NCBI GenBank assembly: GCA_016177555.1
Contig: JACOVB010000285.1
Coordinates: 1 to 5,413, forward strand
Direction: 5' to 3'
Length of the DNA: 5,413 nucleotides
DNA from: Candidatus Rokuibacteriota bacterium
GTDB lineage: Bacteria > Methylomirabilota > Methylomirabilia > Rokubacteriales > CSP1-6
The notes beneath the pieces are model-generated. The model ran no database searches. It was not told the origin of the DNA and saw only the letters and a program-made list of their open reading frames with translations. Of this stretch, positions 1-5,342 are shown one piece after another. The position numbers and the translations under genes are program-made. Numbering within the stretch: position 1 is the first letter of the stretch; each line of letters begins with the position of its first letter.

Positions 1-226
1 CGTCCTAGTCGTCGATCTCCTGGACGGCCGTACGATCTCGGTGCCGCTCGTGTGGTACCCCCGTCTGCTTTCGGCGACGCGCGAGCAACGCGCGAATTGG
101 CGCGTGGCCGGCGGAGGATTCGGCGTCCACTGGCGAGACGTGGACGAAGACTTGAGTACCGAGGGCCTCCTTCATGGTGCGCCCGCTCCAAGGGGATCCG
201 CGGCGGCCGGGCGAGCAACCGGCTAA
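1..226 (+). CDS. DUF2442 domain protein, 5' end missing
   Basis: The reading frame is open from base 2 and ends at TAA 224-226, giving about 74 residues with the N-terminus outside the window. The text LLDGRTISVPLVWYPRLL, then the REQRANWR and GGGFGVHWRDVDEDLS blocks, matches the DUF2442 pattern as I know it: a strand with DGR, the W-Y-P-R-L block, and an H-W-x-D-x-DEDLS-x-EGLL ending. DUF2442 proteins are small, cytoplasmic and of unproven function. They are often paired with a DUF4160 gene and have been suggested to form toxin-antitoxin-like modules; any partner would lie left of the window. About 10-15 N-terminal residues are probably missing. The tail after EGLLHG is low-complexity. The stop codon lies inside the left R box of the attC-like site at 221-280, as is usual for integron cassette genes. 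Family call is confident; function is unknown. Confidence 0.85.
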   Translation, partial: VLVVDLLDGRTISVPLVWYPRLLSATREQRANWRVAGGGFGVHWRDVDEDLSTEGLLHGAPAPRGSAAAGRATG

Positions 227-280
227 CTCGCGCATGAAGCCGCCGGCGCTTCGCTCCGCGGCTTATCCGCCGCGTTAGCC
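221..280 (+). other. integron attC recombination site (59-be like)
   Basis: The outer boxes GGCTAAC (221-227) and GTTAGCC (274-280) are perfect reverse complements and fit the core of the R''/R' consensus (YAAC ... GTTR). Inside, AAGCCGC (237-243) pairs with GCGGCTT (258-264). Extending outward, GCGCATGAAGCCGC aligns with the reverse complement of the right arm (GCGGATAAGCCGC) with one extra G at 236, the single extrahelical base typical of L''. The loop 244-257 contains a small GCG-CTT-CGC hairpin. Total length is 60 bp, like the attC of aadA-type cassettes. The expected IntI cleavage point is after G274 on the bottom strand. The upstream gene stops inside the site and the next gene starts 13 bases after it, which is the normal cassette arrangement. 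No integrase gene is in the window. Confidence 0.8.
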
Positions 281-283
281 GTC

Positions 284-288
284 AGGAG
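284..288 (+). promoter_or_regulatory. Shine-Dalgarno for the DUF6064-like gene
   Basis: AGGAG lies 5 bases before ATG 294. It fixes the start of the gene and sits in the short stretch between the attC right box and the start codon, so the cassette carries its own ribosome binding site. Confidence 0.6.
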
Positions 289-293
289 CGGCC

Positions 294-659
294 ATGGAGC
301 TTCCGTTTACCGTCGAGCAGTTCTACGGTGTATTCCGTGAGTACAACACCGCGGTATGGCCCGCCCAGGTCGTCTTGCTTGCGCTTGCGGTTGCGGCCAT
401 GGCTTTGGTCGCTTTTCCGCGCCGCTGGTCTGGCATTGGCGTGTCGGCAATCCTCGCCGCTTTCTGGGCCTGGCTCGGTGTCGCGTATCACCTTGCCTTC
501 TTTACGGCCATCAACCCGCTGGCTTATGGGTTTGCCGCTGTTTCGCTTCTGGGCGCTCTCGCCTTTCTTTGGCAGGGTGTTCTTCGCCGAAGAATCGAGT
601 TCCGTTTGGCCGCCAATGCCCGCACGGCTGTTGGCCTGCTGCTAAGCGATAAGGATTGA
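294..659 (+). CDS. DUF6064-like membrane protein, probably C-terminally truncated
   Basis: The 121-residue product begins MELPFTVEQFYGVFREYN, followed by AVWPAQ and later AYHLAFFTAINPLAYGF. From memory this matches the N-terminal half of DUF6064 membrane proteins, which are usually about 200 residues; their function is unknown. Three hydrophobic segments are visible at roughly residues 22-41, 48-68 and 75-95, followed by a basic stretch LRRRIEF. The expected C-terminal membrane segments are absent: similarity seems to end near residue 113, and the last residues LLLSDKD lead to TGA 657-659 inside the palindrome at 653-685. The gene therefore looks cut off by a rearrangement. It starts just after the attC site with a good ribosome binding site, so it was probably the gene of a second integron cassette. 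Its base composition looks visibly less GC-rich than the liv genes. Whether the short form works is unknown. Confidence 0.7.
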   Translation: MELPFTVEQFYGVFREYNTAVWPAQVVLLALAVAAMALVAFPRRWSGIGVSAILAAFWAWLGVAYHLAFFTAINPLAYGFAAVSLLGALAFLWQGVLRRRIEFRLAANARTAVGLLLSDKD

Positions 660-685
660 GACGACCGCCGCGGTCGTCTCAATCC
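653..685. repeat. 33-bp near-perfect palindrome over the stop codon
   Basis: GGATTGAGACGACCG (653-667) is the exact reverse complement of CGGTCGTCTCAATCC (671-685), with CCG between them. The stem contains the TGA of the DUF6064-like gene. No run of T follows (the next bases are GATGTTC), so it is not a standard intrinsic terminator, although so stable a hairpin could still stop transcription or protect the mRNA 3' end. It also lies where similarity of the upstream protein to its family ends, so it may mark a recombination or deletion junction. Confidence 0.75.
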
Positions 686-897
686 GATGTTCAAGAAGCC
701 CGGTGTGCGCATCGGGTGTCCGCGGGATATGGGCAATGCTTCGGAACGGGTGGATGGGAGCGAGCGCTACGACGACGGAGGGGATCCCGGGGGACGCGTG
801 GGCATGCGCTGGCCGGGGTTCAACACGCTATTCGCGCGCTGGGTCCGGCGGCAGCGGAGCCGGCGTGGGCGTCACGGTGGCCATGGCGCGGGGTGAC
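686..897. other. intergenic stretch with nothing recognisable
   Basis: Several short frames are open here on both strands, but none gives a protein I recognise, none has a convincing ribosome binding site, and their composition is the Arg/Gly/Pro-rich kind expected from random reading of GC-rich DNA. I see no tRNA, no attC for the preceding cassette, and no strong repeat. It may be decayed sequence between the truncated cassette and the insertion sequence remnant. Confidence 0.5.
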
Positions 898-1266
898 GGG
901 GGGGATGTCCCGGTCGCTGTTGAATTTGGCCGAGCGCAGCGGCACCAAATTGTACCTCGATTCATCCTGACCGATCAGCGCGAGCGACTGACGCACAAAC
1001 AGTGGCCACTGGGGGGATGCCAACATAGCGGCCCCCCTCCTCCAGATCGCTCCTGAGCCTTCCTGGGCCCTCGCCGTCACAGCGGAGCGGCTCGGGAGGG
1101 CGCTCTGACTCACGCGGCGGCCTCCGCGGCCTTCCGCAGCGCCGTGGCGAGCGTCGCGAACTCGCGATGGCCTTTGATCCGACGAAAGCGCGTCGCGGCT
1201 CGCCCCAGGGCCAACCCGACCCAGCGCCGGATCATGGCGCCGTCGCGCCAGCGTTTGATGCGGCGC
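898..1266 (-). mobile_element. possible remnant of an IS256/Mutator-like element (transposase-distal end)
   Basis: This stretch contains the 3' end of a minus-strand transposase gene (1110-1265) and about 210 bases of non-coding DNA beyond its stop. At the outer edge the + strand reads a run of G, then GATGTCCCGGTCGCTGTTG, which is placed and shaped like the terminal repeat of an insertion sequence. The opposite end of the element is missing, since dehydrogenase sequence begins at about 1267, so no inverted-repeat partner can be checked here. The outer boundary is a guess. Confidence 0.35.
1110..1265 (-). pseudogene. transposase C-terminal fragment, IS256/Mutator-like
   Basis: Read on the minus strand, the last 51 codons before TGA (complement of 1110-1112) give RRIKRWRDGAMIRRWVG, then ATRFRRIKGHREFATLATAL and a short alanine-rich end. 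This fits the C-terminal pattern N-R-R-V-K-R-W-R-D-G-x-M-x-x-R-W ... A-E-x-x-F-R-R-V-x-G-Y-R-x-L-x-x-L that I associate with a group of IS256/Mutator-type transposases. The catalytic DDE region would lie upstream but is absent: before RRIKRW the sequence becomes dehydrogenase coding DNA of the opposite strand. The frame stays open far into that region, but only by chance. The fragment cannot encode an active transposase. The family name is less certain than the statement that this is a transposase tail. Confidence 0.55.
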
Positions 1267-1725
1267 GACGCCGCGGCCCGCGCCGCCGGCTGCGGAGCTG
1301 AAGCAGTCCCGCTGGAGCGCCTGTGGCGGGAGGCCGACGTCGTCAGCAACCACCTCCGGCTCGTGCCCGAGACACGGGGCTTCATCGGTCGGGCGGCGTT
1401 CGCGGCGATGCGCCCGACCGCATTCTTCGTGGATACCACCCGCGGCGGCGTCGTCGACGAGCAGGCCCTGATCGACGCGCTACATCTCGGCGCGATCGCG
1501 GGCGCCGCCCTCGACGTCTTCGCCCGCGAGCCGCTCTCGCCCGACAGCCCGCTGCGCGCCCTGGACGACGTGATCCTCACTCCCCACGCGGCGTGGCTCA
1601 CCCACGAAACCTCCCGGCGGATGGCCGTGACCTCGATCGACAACGTCCGCGCGTTCTTCGACGGCCGGCCGGCGAACCTCGTGAACCGCGACGTCCTGGC
1701 CGGGGCGGCGTCCCGGACCCCGTGA
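1267..1725 (+). pseudogene. D-isomer-specific 2-hydroxyacid dehydrogenase, C-terminal fragment
   Basis: The + frame ending at TGA 1723-1725 encodes about 152 residues of the NAD-binding domain of a D-2-hydroxyacid dehydrogenase (phosphoglycerate dehydrogenase/glyoxylate reductase superfamily). The family's three active-site residues are visible: Arg in DTTRGGVVDE (codon 1441), Glu in DVFAREPL (codon 1528) and His in LTPHAAW (codon 1585). ADVVSNHLRLVPETRGFI is also typical. Full proteins have about 310-330 residues; the substrate-binding part and the GxGxxG dinucleotide motif are missing, because transposase DNA begins upstream of about 1266. In-frame ATGs at 1234 and 1258 could start a fragment, but it could not bind NAD normally. 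Its stop overlaps the GTG of livH by 4 bp (GTGA), so it was probably the first gene of this operon. The substrate cannot be told. Confidence 0.85.
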
Positions 1726-2597
1726 GTCCCGAACAGGTCCTGCAGTTCGTGATGAGCGGGATCACCGTGGGCAGCATCTACGGGCTTGTCGCCCTCGGGT
1801 TCACGCTCGTCTTCAACGCGACGGGAATCATTAACTTCGCCCAGGGGCAGTTCGTGATGCTCGGCGGGCTCCTGGCCACCACCTTCACGAACACCCTCGG
1901 CTGACCGCTCGCCGCCGCCGTGGTGACGGCGGTCCTTCTCACCGCCGCCATCGGCGCCGCCATCGAGGTGATCGCGATCCATCCCATGCGAGGCCGGGCG
2001 GTGTTCACGCTCATCATGATCACGCTGGGGGTGTCGATCATCTTGGAGTCCGTGGCCCTGCTGCTCTGGGGGACGGACCCGATCTTCCTGCCGTCGTTCT
2101 CGGGCGACCAGCCGCTGCCCTTCTTCGGCGCCACGCTGCCGCCGCAGATGCTGTGGGTCCTCGGGGTCGCCCTGCTCGCGATGGTCGGGCTCCAGCTCTT
2201 CTACCGGCACACCATGCTCGGGCAGGCGATGCTCGCCTGTTCGATCAACGCGGACGCGGCGGCGTCGGTGGGGATCGACCCCCGGCGGATCGTCCTCCTC
2301 GCGTTCGTGCTGGCCGCCGCCCTGGGCGCGCTCGGGGGGACCCTCATCGCGCCGATCACGACGACGAGCTATCAGGTCGGACTCCTGATGGCGCTCAAGG
2401 GGTTTGCCGCCGCCATCGTGGGCGGGATGGGGAGCAGCCTCGGAGCGGTCCTCGGCGGTGTCGCCCTCGGCCTGGTCGAGTCGCTCGGGGCCGGGCTCGT
2501 CTCCTCCGGCTACAAGGACGGTATCGCCCTCGGCGTGCTCGTCGTGTTCCTCATCCTGCGACCGCAGGGCTTCCTCGGTGAGCGTTCCGCCCTCTGA
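1722..2597 (+). pseudogene. livH: branched-chain amino acid ABC transporter permease LivH, with in-frame TGA
   Basis: Starting at GTG 1722, this frame encodes a LivH-type inner-membrane permease of a branched-chain amino acid (HAAT) importer. SGITVGSIYGLVALGFTLVF and ATGIINFAQGQFVMLGG near the N-terminus are characteristic. Later come SVGIDPRRIVLLAFVLAAAL, LKGFAAAIVGGMGSS and the ending LRPQGFLG. The total of 291 codons is normal for LivH. However, codon 61 (1902-1904) is TGA. The frame continues unchanged after it with PLAAAVVTAVLL, so the family pattern resumes at once. LivH proteins often have Trp here (E. coli LivH, as I recall it, has TGWLLVAAG), so a TGG-to-TGA change is the simplest reading. 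Translation would give a 60-residue peptide, possibly with a restart at GTG 1920 or 1923. A sequencing error is equally possible. The gene overlaps the dehydrogenase stop by 4 bp and livM by 20 bp. Confidence 0.85.
1902..1904 (+). other. in-frame TGA replacing expected Trp in livH
   Basis: The codon after ...TNTLG is TGA and the same frame continues as PLAAAVV. TGA is also the terminal codon of livH, livM, livF, the dehydrogenase fragment and the DUF6064-like gene in this window, which argues against a genetic code reading TGA as Trp. Confidence 0.85.
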
Positions 2598-3573
2598 CCC
2601 GGCGCGACGGCGCTTCCTGGCCCCGGCCGTGCTCCTGGGCCTCGTGGCGCTCGTCCCGCTCGTGTATCCGCAGCCGTTCCTGATCACGCTCCTCGTCTTC
2701 GTCGGCATCTACAGCATCGTGTGCACCGGCCTCAGCCTGATCTTCGGCTACGCGGGGCAGCTCTCCCTGACCCAGGCCGCGTTTCATGGCATCGGAGCGT
2801 ACACGTCGGCCCTCCTGACGACGCGGCTCGACGTGTCGTTCTGGCTGGGGCTGGTCGCCGCCGGGGCGCTCCCCGGGGTGGTCGCGATGATCATCGGCCT
2901 GCCCATCCTCCGGCTCCGCCACTACTACCTGGCCATGGCGACCCTGGCGTTCAGCGAGATCATGGTGGTCATCTTCGTCCAGGAGGTGAAACTTACCGGC
3001 GGCCCCACGGGGATCACGAATGTCCCCGCGCCGGCCCTGTTCGGTCTGCCCCTCGACACGCCCCCCCGCTACTACCACCTGGTCTGGACGATCTGCGTGC
3101 TGGTGGTGGTCTTCTCCTTCAACCTCATCCGCTCCAAGTTCGGCCGGGCGCTGCGGGCCATCAGCGAGAACGAGATGGCGGCGAGCGCGATGGGCGTCGA
3201 TGTCGCCGCCATGAAGAACCTCATGTTCGTGCTCAGCGCGATCTACGCGGGGGTCGGCGGCGCCCTCTACGCCCACTACATCAGGTTCGTGAGCCCCGAC
3301 ACCTTCTCGGTCTCCCTCTCGATCCTCCTCGTGATCATGGTCGCGGTGGGCGGCGTCCAGAGCCTCGGGGGCGCCGTGCTCGGCGCCGTCTTCATGACCG
3401 TCCTCCCCAGCCTGCTCGGCGCCTACCAGCAGTACGCCATGCTCGTGTACGGGGTGATTCCCGTGCTCGTCCTCATGTTCATGCCCGACGGCATCGCCGG
3501 CGCGAGCGCGGCGCTGCTGGCCCGGGCGCGGCGGCGCTGGCGGTCCCCGGGCGTTCTCGACGCCACCCGCTGA
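2578..3573 (+). CDS. livM: branched-chain amino acid ABC transporter permease LivM
   Basis: This encodes the second inner-membrane permease of the importer, partner of LivH. GTG 2578 gives 331 residues, the usual LivM length, starting MSVPPSDPARRR before the first hydrophobic segment; it overlaps the livH end by 20 bp, so translational coupling is likely. Family landmarks are GLSLIFGYAGQLSLTQAAFHGIGAY near the N-terminus (long stretch, about residues 49-73), HYYLAMATLAFSE, and VKLTGGPTGITNVP. The cytoplasmic coupling loop that contacts the ATPases begins at residue 189 (GRALRAISENE, then A-x-x-MGVD), followed by LSAIYAGVGGALYAHY. The C-terminus is basic and Ala/Arg-rich. The frame is complete, with no internal stop. 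It ends in TGATG, sharing one base with the livG start. Membrane topology is inferred from hydrophobicity only. The start codon is the least certain part. Confidence 0.93.
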   Translation: MSVPPSDPARRRFLAPAVLLGLVALVPLVYPQPFLITLLVFVGIYSIVCTGLSLIFGYAGQLSLTQAAFHGIGAYTSALLTTRLDVSFWLGLVAAGALPGVVAMIIGLPILRLRHYYLAMATLAFSEIMVVIFVQEVKLTGGPTGITNVPAPALFGLPLDTPPRYYHLVWTICVLVVVFSFNLIRSKFGRALRAISENEMAASAMGVDVAAMKNLMFVLSAIYAGVGGALYAHYIRFVSPDTFSVSLSILLVIMVAVGGVQSLGGAVLGAVFMTVLPSLLGAYQQYAMLVYGVIPVLVLMFMPDGIAGASAALLARARRRWRSPGVLDATR

Positions 3574-4340
3574 TGCGAGGGATCGCGCTGGAGACGGTCA
3601 CCAAGGCCTTCGAGGGGCTCGTGGCCGTGTTCGACCTGAGCTTCGTCGTGCGGCCGGCGGTGATCACCGCGCTGATCGGCCCCAACGGGGCCGGGAAGAC
3701 GACGATCTTCAACCTCATCTCGGGCCTGCTCCGGCCCTCGGCCGGCCGCATCACCTTCGAGGGACGCGATCTCACGCGGCTGCCCCCCCACGAGATCTGC
3801 CGGGTGGGGATCGGGCGCTCGTTCCAGACCCCCCAGACCTTCGGGCACATGACCGTCCTCGAGAACGTCATGGTCGCCGCCCAGGTGCGGGGGAGCGCCG
3901 GCTGGCTGGCGGCGGGGCTCCGGCTCCCCGCCGCGCTGCGGGAGGAGGCGCGGATCCGGGAGCTGGCCTTGACCCAGCTCCGGTTTCTCGAGCTCGCCGC
4001 CCTCGCCACCCGGCCGGCCGGCATCGTCCCCCTCGGCCAGCAGCGACTGCTCGAGCTGGCGCGGGCGCTGGCGACGGAGCCCCGCGTGCTGCTGCTCGAC
4101 GAGCCGGCGGCCGGGCTAACCCAGGCCGAGGTGCGCGCACTGCGCGACGTCCTGCTCCGCATCCGGGGGCGGGAGATCGCGATCCTCCTGGTCGAGCACA
4201 ACATGCGCTTCGTCCTGCGCACCGCCGACCACGTGGTCGTGCTGAACCATGGGCAGAAGCTCGCCGAGGGTTCGGCCGGCGACGTCGCCCGCGACCCACG
4301 TGTGGTGGCCGCGTATCTCGGTCGGGCCGGGGAGGCCTAG
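3573..4340 (+). CDS. livG: branched-chain amino acid ABC transporter ATP-binding protein LivG
   Basis: This is one of the two cytoplasmic ATPases that power import through LivHM. ATG 3573 overlaps the livM stop (TGATG) and gives 255 residues. Visible motifs are Walker A GPNGAGKTT (residues 36-44), Q-loop Gln85 in RSFQTPQTF, signature-like VPLGQQRLLELARAL (152-166), Walker B VLLLDEP with Asp176/Glu177, and switch His209 in LLVEHNM. The segment LTVLENV-like HMTVLENVMVAAQ and the ending VVLNHGQKLAEG are typical of LivG rather than LivF. The signature is PLGQQ where most LivG proteins, as I know them, have (S/P)YGQQ; this is a modest deviation and probably tolerated. The TAG stop (4338-4340) is formed with the first two bases of the inserted repeat at 4339-4465, so the original C-terminus may have been slightly different. 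livF follows after that repeat. Confidence 0.95.
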   Translation: MRGIALETVTKAFEGLVAVFDLSFVVRPAVITALIGPNGAGKTTIFNLISGLLRPSAGRITFEGRDLTRLPPHEICRVGIGRSFQTPQTFGHMTVLENVMVAAQVRGSAGWLAAGLRLPAALREEARIRELALTQLRFLELAALATRPAGIVPLGQQRLLELARALATEPRVLLLDEPAAGLTQAEVRALRDVLLRIRGREIAILLVEHNMRFVLRTADHVVVLNHGQKLAEGSAGDVARDPRVVAAYLGRAGEA

Positions 4341-4465
4341 TGCCGGACCAATTAACTTCGCCATACTTCGTTCTCGGTCGTCGCCGGGCCTCAACGTACA
4401 CCCACGTACGCCTCGGCCCGGCTCCTCCCTCGGGCCTCGTCTGGCTCGTTACTTGCTCCGGCACT
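4339..4465. mobile_element. 127-bp MITE-like inverted-repeat element between livG and livF
   Basis: The ends are inverted copies: AGTGCCGGACCAATTAAC (4339-4356) against the reverse complement of 4448-4465, AGTGCCGGAGCAAGTAAC, matching at 16 of 18 positions and perfectly over the outer 9. Inside, GCCGGGCC (4383-4390) pairs with GGCCCGGC (4415-4422), and CGTAC (4395-4399) with GTACG (4406-4410), forming a central hairpin, so the whole element can fold into a long imperfect stem. CT flanks both sides (4337-4338 and 4466-4467), a possible 2-bp target duplication. There is no coding capacity. The size, ends and palindromic centre fit a miniature inverted-repeat transposable element or REP-like repeat. 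It may affect livG-livF expression as an RNA hairpin. The parent transposase is not in the window. Confidence 0.7.
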
Positions 4466-4500
4466 CTGGGTCTCCCCGGCGGCGTTCGGGGGAACTCGTT

Positions 4501-4504
4501 GGAG
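4501..4504 (+). promoter_or_regulatory. Shine-Dalgarno for livF
   Basis: GGAG ends 9 bases before ATG 4514. It lies outside the inserted repeat, so livF keeps its own ribosome binding site and need not be coupled to livG translation. Confidence 0.5.
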
Positions 4505-4513
4505 ACCCGCTAG

Positions 4514-5233
4514 ATGCTCCGGGTCGAGGCGCTCTCGGTGGCATACGGGGCCGTCCAGGTCCTGCACGAGGTCTCGGTCGGCGTCACCCAGGGGGAGGCG
4601 GTCGCCATCCTCGGACCGAACGGCGCCGGAAAGACGACACTGCTGCGGACGATTTCAGGATTACTCCACCCCCGGCCCGGCCGAGTCCTCTTCGAGGAGC
4701 GGGACGTCACCGGTATCCAGCCGCAGACCTTCGTCCGCCAGGGGGTGGCGCAGGTCATGCAGGGACGCCAGCTCTTCGGCCCTCTCACGGTTCTGGAGAA
4801 CCTCCGCCTCGGCGCCTACAGCCGCTTCTCGAGCGCCGACCGCAACTTGATCGAGGCGGATCTGGAGCGCGTCTTCACGCTCTTCCCGATCCTCCGCGAG
4901 CGGCGCCGCCAGCGCGCGGGCACGCTCAGCGGCGGCGAGCAACAGATGCTCGCCATTGGACGGGCGCTCATGTCGAGGCCCCGGCTGCTCCTCCTTGACG
5001 AGCCCTCGCTCGGCCTCGCTCCGCTCGCGGTGGCCGCCATCTTCGAGGCGCTGCGCGCCCTCCGGGACTCGGGCCTTACCATGCTCCTCGTGGAGCAGAA
5101 CCCCGACGCCGCCCTCGCGACGCGGTGCTACGTGCTCGAGGTCGGCCGGGTGGTCTACGCGGGGGAGGCGAAGGCGCTGGGGTCCGACACGCACCTGGCC
5201 GAGTACTACCTCGGGCTCAGGGAGGAGGTATGA
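4514..5233 (+). CDS. livF: branched-chain amino acid ABC transporter ATP-binding protein LivF
   Basis: This is the second ATPase of the importer, pairing with LivG under the LivHM permease. ATG 4514, placed 9 bases after GGAG, gives 239 residues, normal for LivF. Motifs: Walker A GPNGAGKTT (34-42), ABC signature LSGGEQQMLAIGRALM (138-153), Walker B LLLLDEPSLGLAP with Asp162/Glu163, and the LLVEQN segment (191-196), where LivF typically has Gln in place of the switch His. In the Q-loop region it reads VMQGRQLFGPLTVLENL, where LivF proteins usually have VPEGR; here a Gln (residue 83) stands at the Glu position. The ending HLAEYYLGL is typical. It is separated from livG by 173 bases, most of them the inserted repeat, whereas the other liv genes overlap. 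The frame is intact and ends at TGA 5231-5233. Confidence 0.95.
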   Translation: MLRVEALSVAYGAVQVLHEVSVGVTQGEAVAILGPNGAGKTTLLRTISGLLHPRPGRVLFEERDVTGIQPQTFVRQGVAQVMQGRQLFGPLTVLENLRLGAYSRFSSADRNLIEADLERVFTLFPILRERRRQRAGTLSGGEQQMLAIGRALMSRPRLLLLDEPSLGLAPLAVAAIFEALRALRDSGLTMLLVEQNPDAALATRCYVLEVGRVVYAGEAKALGSDTHLAEYYLGLREEV

Positions 5234-5313
5234 GGGTGCCGCCCGTCCGGGCCCCGGTGATCGCATCTACAGCGAGAGCGAATCGCGGCGCCGCTCGCCC
5301 CGATCGGCGCGGG

Positions 5314-5324
5314 TGTGGTAAAAG
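5314..5324 (+). promoter_or_regulatory. possible promoter -10 region before the MDR gene
   Basis: In the 109-base spacer after livF (5234-5342), the sequence TGTGGTAAAAG is an A/T-richer island in GC-rich DNA and resembles an extended -10 element: TG, one base, then TAAAAG, 4 of 6 matches to TATAAT. It lies 18 bases before ATG 5343. No clear -35 box is visible. This suggests the next gene may have its own transcription start in addition to read-through from livF. Confidence 0.3.
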
Positions 5325-5342
5325 AGACGGCAGCGGGCGACC

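Noticed and set aside
782..807. Cluster of six-base palindromes GGATCC, CCCGGG, ACGCGT and GCATGC, like a cloning vector polylinker
   Set aside because: Such GC-rich six-mers are frequent in DNA of this composition, and no vector sequence is recognisable around them.
818..925. GTTCAAC (818-824) and GTTGAAT (919-925) as R boxes of a second, 108-bp attC
   Set aside because: The boxes match at 6 of 7 positions, but the sequences inside them show no complementary L boxes, so the folded structure of an attC is absent.
1902..1904. TGA in livH as a selenocysteine codon
   Set aside because: LivH is not a redox enzyme, no selenoprotein form is known to me, and the position matches a Trp. I see no obvious stable stem-loop designed as a SECIS element just after it.
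1110..2708. A 532-codon open frame on the minus strand across the dehydrogenase, livH and part of livM
   Set aside because: Only its last ~51 codons resemble a protein (transposase tail). The rest is Arg/Asp/Glu/Gly/His-rich text antisense to well-recognised genes, as expected in GC-rich DNA.
2721..3572. Upstream in-frame extension of livG to codon 2721
   Set aside because: It is an out-of-frame reading of livM. LivG similarity begins exactly at ATG 3573, which overlaps the livM stop.
5288..5310. Inverted repeat GCGCCG / CGGCGC after livF as a terminator
   Set aside because: The stem is only 6 bp with an 11-base loop and no T run follows; expected by chance at this GC content.
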